DNA of 15,539 nt from Candidatus Hydrogenedentota bacterium (GTDB lineage Bacteria; Hydrogenedentota; Hydrogenedentia; Hydrogenedentiales; CAITNO01), in assembly GCA_903922535.1 (NCBI GenBank), contig CAIXUF010001322.1:1-15539 (forward strand), in the 5' to 3' direction. Both the position numbers and the translations under genes were made by a program. Of this stretch, positions 13,401 through 15,539 are shown one piece after another (the first letter of the stretch is position 1; every line of letters starts with the position of its first letter). The notes under the pieces are model-generated. The model had not been told where the DNA came from. It did no database searches and worked only from the letters and a program-made list of their open reading frames with translations.

Positions 13401-14435
13401 ATGGACACGCTTCGCATTGGATTCATTGGATTGGGCGGGATTTGCCGGCAGCGGCATGTGCCGGGGTTGCAGCGTATGGACGGCATCGCGTTTGTGGCCG
13501 TCGCGAACCGGTCGCGGGCATCGGCGGAGGCCGCGGCGAAGGAGTTCGGCATAACCCACGCGCATGACCGCTGGGAGGAAGTGGTCGCGCGTCCGGATGT
13601 GGACGCGGTCTTTATCGGCGCGTGGCCCTGTGCGCACCGGCCGGCGTCTGTCGCCGCGCTCGAGGCGGGAAAGCATGTCTTCTGCCAGGCGCGAATGGCG
13701 ATGAATCTGGAGGAGGCGCTGGCAATGCGCGCGTCGGCAAAGGCGGCCGGACGGGTGGCCATGCTGTGCCCGGTGCCTTTCGGACTGGGCATTGACAAGA
13801 CCATTGCCCGCCTGTTGCGGGACGGGGCCATCGGCGCACCGCGCTTTGTTTCCGCACACAGTTTCAACGGGGCGTGGCGCGACCCCGCCACACCGATGAA
13901 CTGGCGCAAGGATGAGCGCCTGTCGGGACTCAACATGCAGACCTTGGGCATGTACGCCGAGGTGATGCACCGGTGGTTTGGCCGCACACGGCTCGTGTCG
14001 GCCCGCAGCGTGACCCACACCCCCCGACGGCTTGACGACGTGGGCGAATGGCGCGAAGTGCGCATTCCCGACCAAGTGTTCGTGGATGCCGAAATGGATG
14101 GCGGGCTGGCCGTGCACTATGCGATCAGCGGGGTCATGGCCGCACCGCGCGAGACAATCGACGTATTCGGCGAGACAGGGTCGCTGCATTATGATGTCCT
14201 GTGTGACGAACTGCGTTTGGCGCGGGGTGGAGGCCCGGCGGAGCCGGTGGAGATTCGGCCCGAGGATGCCTGTGACGTGAAGCAGTGGCGCGTAGAGGAG
14301 GACTTCGTCAGCGCCGTGCGTCGGGGCACGGAATACCATCCGGACTTTGAGGACGGCGTGCGATACATGCAGGTGGTGCAGGCGGTGCATGACAGCACCA
14401 TGTCGGGCAGGGTCGTGGCGCTGAAGGAACTTTAA
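13401..14435 (+). CDS. Gfo/Idh/MocA-family oxidoreductase lacking the EKP motif
   Basis: A 344-residue NAD(P)-dependent sugar/inositol dehydrogenase-like protein. The N-terminal Rossmann fold carries 'GFIGLGGICRQRH' (7-19) and 'DAVFIGAWPCAHRP' (68-81); the C-terminal alpha/beta domain (about 125-344) ends with 'DFEDGVRYMQVV'. Where the family has the catalytic 'CEKPLA', this protein has 'CQARMA' (95-100), so the lysine is replaced by Ala97. The later 'D...H' catalytic motif is also absent: 'LNMQTLGMY' (177-185) has neither residue. I recall a subfamily with the same 'CQARMA' signature in Planctomycete/Hydrogenedentes genomes, so this is probably a conserved variant. The reaction is unknown. 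The start has GGAG at 13385-13388, 12 nt upstream. No sugar-metabolism genes adjoin it. Confidence 0.85.
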   Translation: MDTLRIGFIGLGGICRQRHVPGLQRMDGIAFVAVANRSRASAEAAAKEFGITHAHDRWEEVVARPDVDAVFIGAWPCAHRPASVAALEAGKHVFCQARMAMNLEEALAMRASAKAAGRVAMLCPVPFGLGIDKTIARLLRDGAIGAPRFVSAHSFNGAWRDPATPMNWRKDERLSGLNMQTLGMYAEVMHRWFGRTRLVSARSVTHTPRRLDDVGEWREVRIPDQVFVDAEMDGGLAVHYAISGVMAAPRETIDVFGETGSLHYDVLCDELRLARGGGPAEPVEIRPEDACDVKQWRVEEDFVSAVRRGTEYHPDFEDGVRYMQVVQAVHDSTMSGRVVALKEL

Positions 14436-14462
14436 CCAGGAACGATAGGGTCGGGCAAGAAG

Positions 14463-14550
14463 ATGGACGATATGGATGGTATGGACGAAAGACCGCTTCT
14501 GCTGACAGTTCCCAGTCCATTTCATCCATAGAGTCCATACCGTACATTCT
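14463..14550. repeat. 9-nt-phased inverted repeat (ATGGAC / GTCCAT units)
   Basis: Left arm: three 9-nt units, ATGGACGAT, ATGGATGGT, ATGGACGAA (14463-14489). Right arm: GTCCATTTC, ATCCATAGA, GTCCATACC, GTACATTCT (14515-14550). Segments 14463-14486 and 14515-14538 pair at 20 of 24 positions around a 28-nt loop. It begins 27 nt after the oxidoreductase stop, has no T tract, and resembles the block at 7120-7204. Confidence 0.7.
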
Positions 14551-14591
14551 TGGGAGGACACAGAACGAGCAAGCCGACTCCTTCGGGCGAC

Positions 14592-14939
14592 ATGGGTCTT
14601 CTTGCCGACACGCGCAAAGTGCTGTTGGAGTGCTGGCAGGTACGGGCCAACGCGGAGCGTGACTGGGACATCCTGCTGGAGGCCCTTGCCGAGCGGATTC
14701 TTGGGCTGCTCCGGGACAATCCAGACCGGCTGTTCAGCGCACTGTACGTCCTCGACATTTCCGAAAGGGTCTGCCGTGAAGCCATGACGGCGCCCACGAT
14801 TTCGGACAAGGCCGCCGCCCTTGCCAAGGCCATTCTGGACCGGGAAACGGAGAAAATCGCCACAAGGCGCAGGTACGCGGCCATGCCGCGGGTCCCAGAG
14901 ATCGAAGGGCCCTGCGCCAAGGCGCAAGCAACGGGTTAA
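14592..14939 (+). CDS. Small conserved hypothetical protein
   Basis: A 115-residue soluble, mostly helical protein of unknown function. The core 'DWDILLEALAERILGLL', 'DRLFSALYVLDISERVCREAM', 'AALAKAILDRETEKIATRRRY' follows a pattern I have seen in small uncharacterised bacterial proteins ('LY.LDV.E..V..A ... ERE..K..TR..Y'). The ATG at 14592 lacks a clear ribosome binding site. A TTG at 14550 would add 14 residues but lies in the end of the inverted repeat, and the GGGAGG at 14552-14557 is inside that longer frame. The last residues ('CAKAQATG') are encoded by a CGCCAAGGCGCAA repeat, so the original C-terminus may have been altered. Nothing adjacent hints at a role. Confidence 0.6.
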   Translation: MGLLADTRKVLLECWQVRANAERDWDILLEALAERILGLLRDNPDRLFSALYVLDISERVCREAMTAPTISDKAAALAKAILDRETEKIATRRRYAAMPRVPEIEGPCAKAQATG

Positions 14940-14957
14940 CGGACGCCAAGGCCGCAA
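14915..14957 (+). repeat. Two imperfect copies of CGCCAAGGC(C)GCAA
   Basis: CGCCAAGGCGCAA at 14915-14927 and CGCCAAGGCCGCAA at 14944-14957, spanning the stop of the hypothetical gene. Beyond it, 14958-15126 shows no gene or structure I can support. Confidence 0.5.
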
Positions 14958-15126
14958 AAGACGGACACGGCAGCCGGCTCAAAAGCGGGCGTTCGCAGCG
15001 TCCTCCGGGTCGTCATGGCATCCGGGGCTTTGGAAAAGGCGCTTCGCACCCGGAAGTGAAACCAACGGCGCGATCCTGCGGTCCAACCAATCGAAACCCT
15101 TGCGCATGACTCTTGTGAGACATGCC

Positions 15127-15161
15127 GGCCCCCTGCTGAGGCAGGGGGCCACCTTATTTTT
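15127..15161 (+). terminator. Intrinsic terminator
   Basis: Perfect 10-bp stem GGCCCCCTGC (15127-15136) with GCAGGGGGCC (15141-15150), loop TGAG, then ACCTTATTTTT. It is oriented to stop plus-strand transcription, nearly 190 bp after the last plus-strand gene. Confidence 0.75.
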
Positions 15162-15189
15162 GGACACCCTTTTTCCTCCAGACGCAAAT

Positions 15190-15218
15190 CGCCCCGGCAG
15201 GTTACCCCTGCCGGGGCG
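15190..15218 (-). terminator. Hairpin downstream of the dihydroorotate dehydrogenase-like gene
   Basis: Perfect 12-bp stem (15190-15201 with 15207-15218) and 5-nt loop, 32 nt past the stop of the minus-strand gene. On the minus strand it is followed only by GATTTGCG, so the T tract is weak; terminator is the likeliest role from position. Confidence 0.55.
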
Positions 15219-15250
15219 ACTGAACTTTGGCGGTGTTTTTCCCCGTCGCG

Positions 15251-15539
15251 TTACCGACTCGGCGTCTCGGCAACGTAATGGGTGAGGATCTTCATATAGT
15301 TGGCGCGTTCGAAGGCGGCCGGCTCGGGGCAGTTCTTCTGGCTCATGGCGCCGCGCATCTGCTGGATGGACTCATATTCATTGGCCTCCATCCACTTGGC
15401 AACGCCGTCGCGCAGGACGGTCAGGTGGCCGATGCCGTTCTTGAGCAGGGCGGAGGTGGTCATGGCGACGTTGGCGCCGGCCATCATGCCCCGGATTACG
15501 TCTTCCGGCGTGTGGACGCCGCCGGTGATCGCGAGATCC
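15251..15539 (-). CDS. Dihydroorotate dehydrogenase-like protein, C-terminal part (cut by window edge)
   Basis: The last 95 full codons of a FMN-binding TIM-barrel protein of the dihydroorotate dehydrogenase family. The frame runs open to the window edge, so an internal Met at 15487 is not the start. It reads 'DLAITGGVHTPEDVIRGMMA' then 'GANVAMTTSALLKNG': the Gly-rich phosphate-binding loop ('TGGV') and the following 'GA..V...SALL' helix that hold FMN. The tail 'YESIQQMRGAMSQKNCPEPAAFERANYMKIL' matches what I recall of the 'dihydroorotate dehydrogenase-like' group (about 330 residues), rather than true PyrD. In that group the exact role is often unsettled. The 5' end and operon context lie outside the window. 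Confidence 0.8.
   Translation of the reverse strand, partial: DLAITGGVHTPEDVIRGMMAGANVAMTTSALLKNGIGHLTVLRDGVAKWMEANEYESIQQMRGAMSQKNCPEPAAFERANYMKILTHYVAETPSR

Noticed and set aside
12008..14957. Long minus-strand frames opposite pfp and the oxidoreductase
   Set aside because: Both plus-strand genes are secure; these are antisense shadows typical of GC-rich DNA.
14936..15187. Minus-strand frames after the hypothetical gene
   Set aside because: They run through two terminator hairpins and a repeat and show no protein-like pattern.

Overview
The window is a chromosomal segment from a GC-rich, diderm (outer-membrane-bearing) bacterium. The mix of two tandem beta-barrel porins with 'AELQNVEV' mature N-termini, a Gfo/Idh/MocA enzyme with a 'CQARMA' motif in place of 'EKP', and many dispersed intergenic repeats reminds me of Hydrogenedentes/Planctomycete-like metagenome genomes. 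That assignment is recall, not proof. No rRNA, tRNA, CRISPR array or prophage was seen.

Layout, left to right. (1) 1-1639, minus: tilS followed by the start of hpt (cut by the window edge), overlapping by 14 nt. (2) 1743-2729, plus: a zinc-independent quinone-oxidoreductase-like MDR enzyme. (3) 2788-6338: two tandem paralogous porin genes, each with its own promoter, long structured leader and intrinsic terminator. The first has a near-consensus sigma70 promoter (TTGACA-N17-TACAAT). The second has a sequence that fits the sigma54 core (TGGCACG-N4-TTGCT). (4) About 6400-7204: a 5'-truncated group II intron reverse transcriptase remnant with a conserved intron 3' segment, bordered on both sides by ATGGAC-type repeats. 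(5) 7225-8289, minus: trpS. (6) 8290-8741: a gap with a G11 tract and a possible decayed coding fragment. (7) 8742-11225, plus: RNase D, then a membrane PAS protein that ends in a HisKA-like domain lacking its histidine and any ATPase domain. (8) 11325-11914, plus: a vapBC toxin-antitoxin pair with its own promoter. (9) 12038-13252, plus: PPi-type phosphofructokinase, preceded by a promoter and two mutually exclusive hairpins and followed by a double terminator. (10) 13401-14435, plus: the Gfo/Idh/MocA oxidoreductase, then a 9-nt-phased inverted repeat, then a small conserved hypothetical gene. (11) 15251-15539, minus: the C-terminal part of a dihydroorotate dehydrogenase-like protein.

Most genes look like independent housekeeping or metabolic units; tilS-hpt and vapBC are the clear operons. 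I did not find a clear-cut new defence or biosynthetic system. The most rewarding points are the contrasting sigma70/sigma54 control of the two porins with their structured leaders, the histidine-less HisKA protein, the oxidoreductase without its catalytic lysine motif, and a dispersed 9-nt-phased inverted repeat family that also borders the intron remnant.
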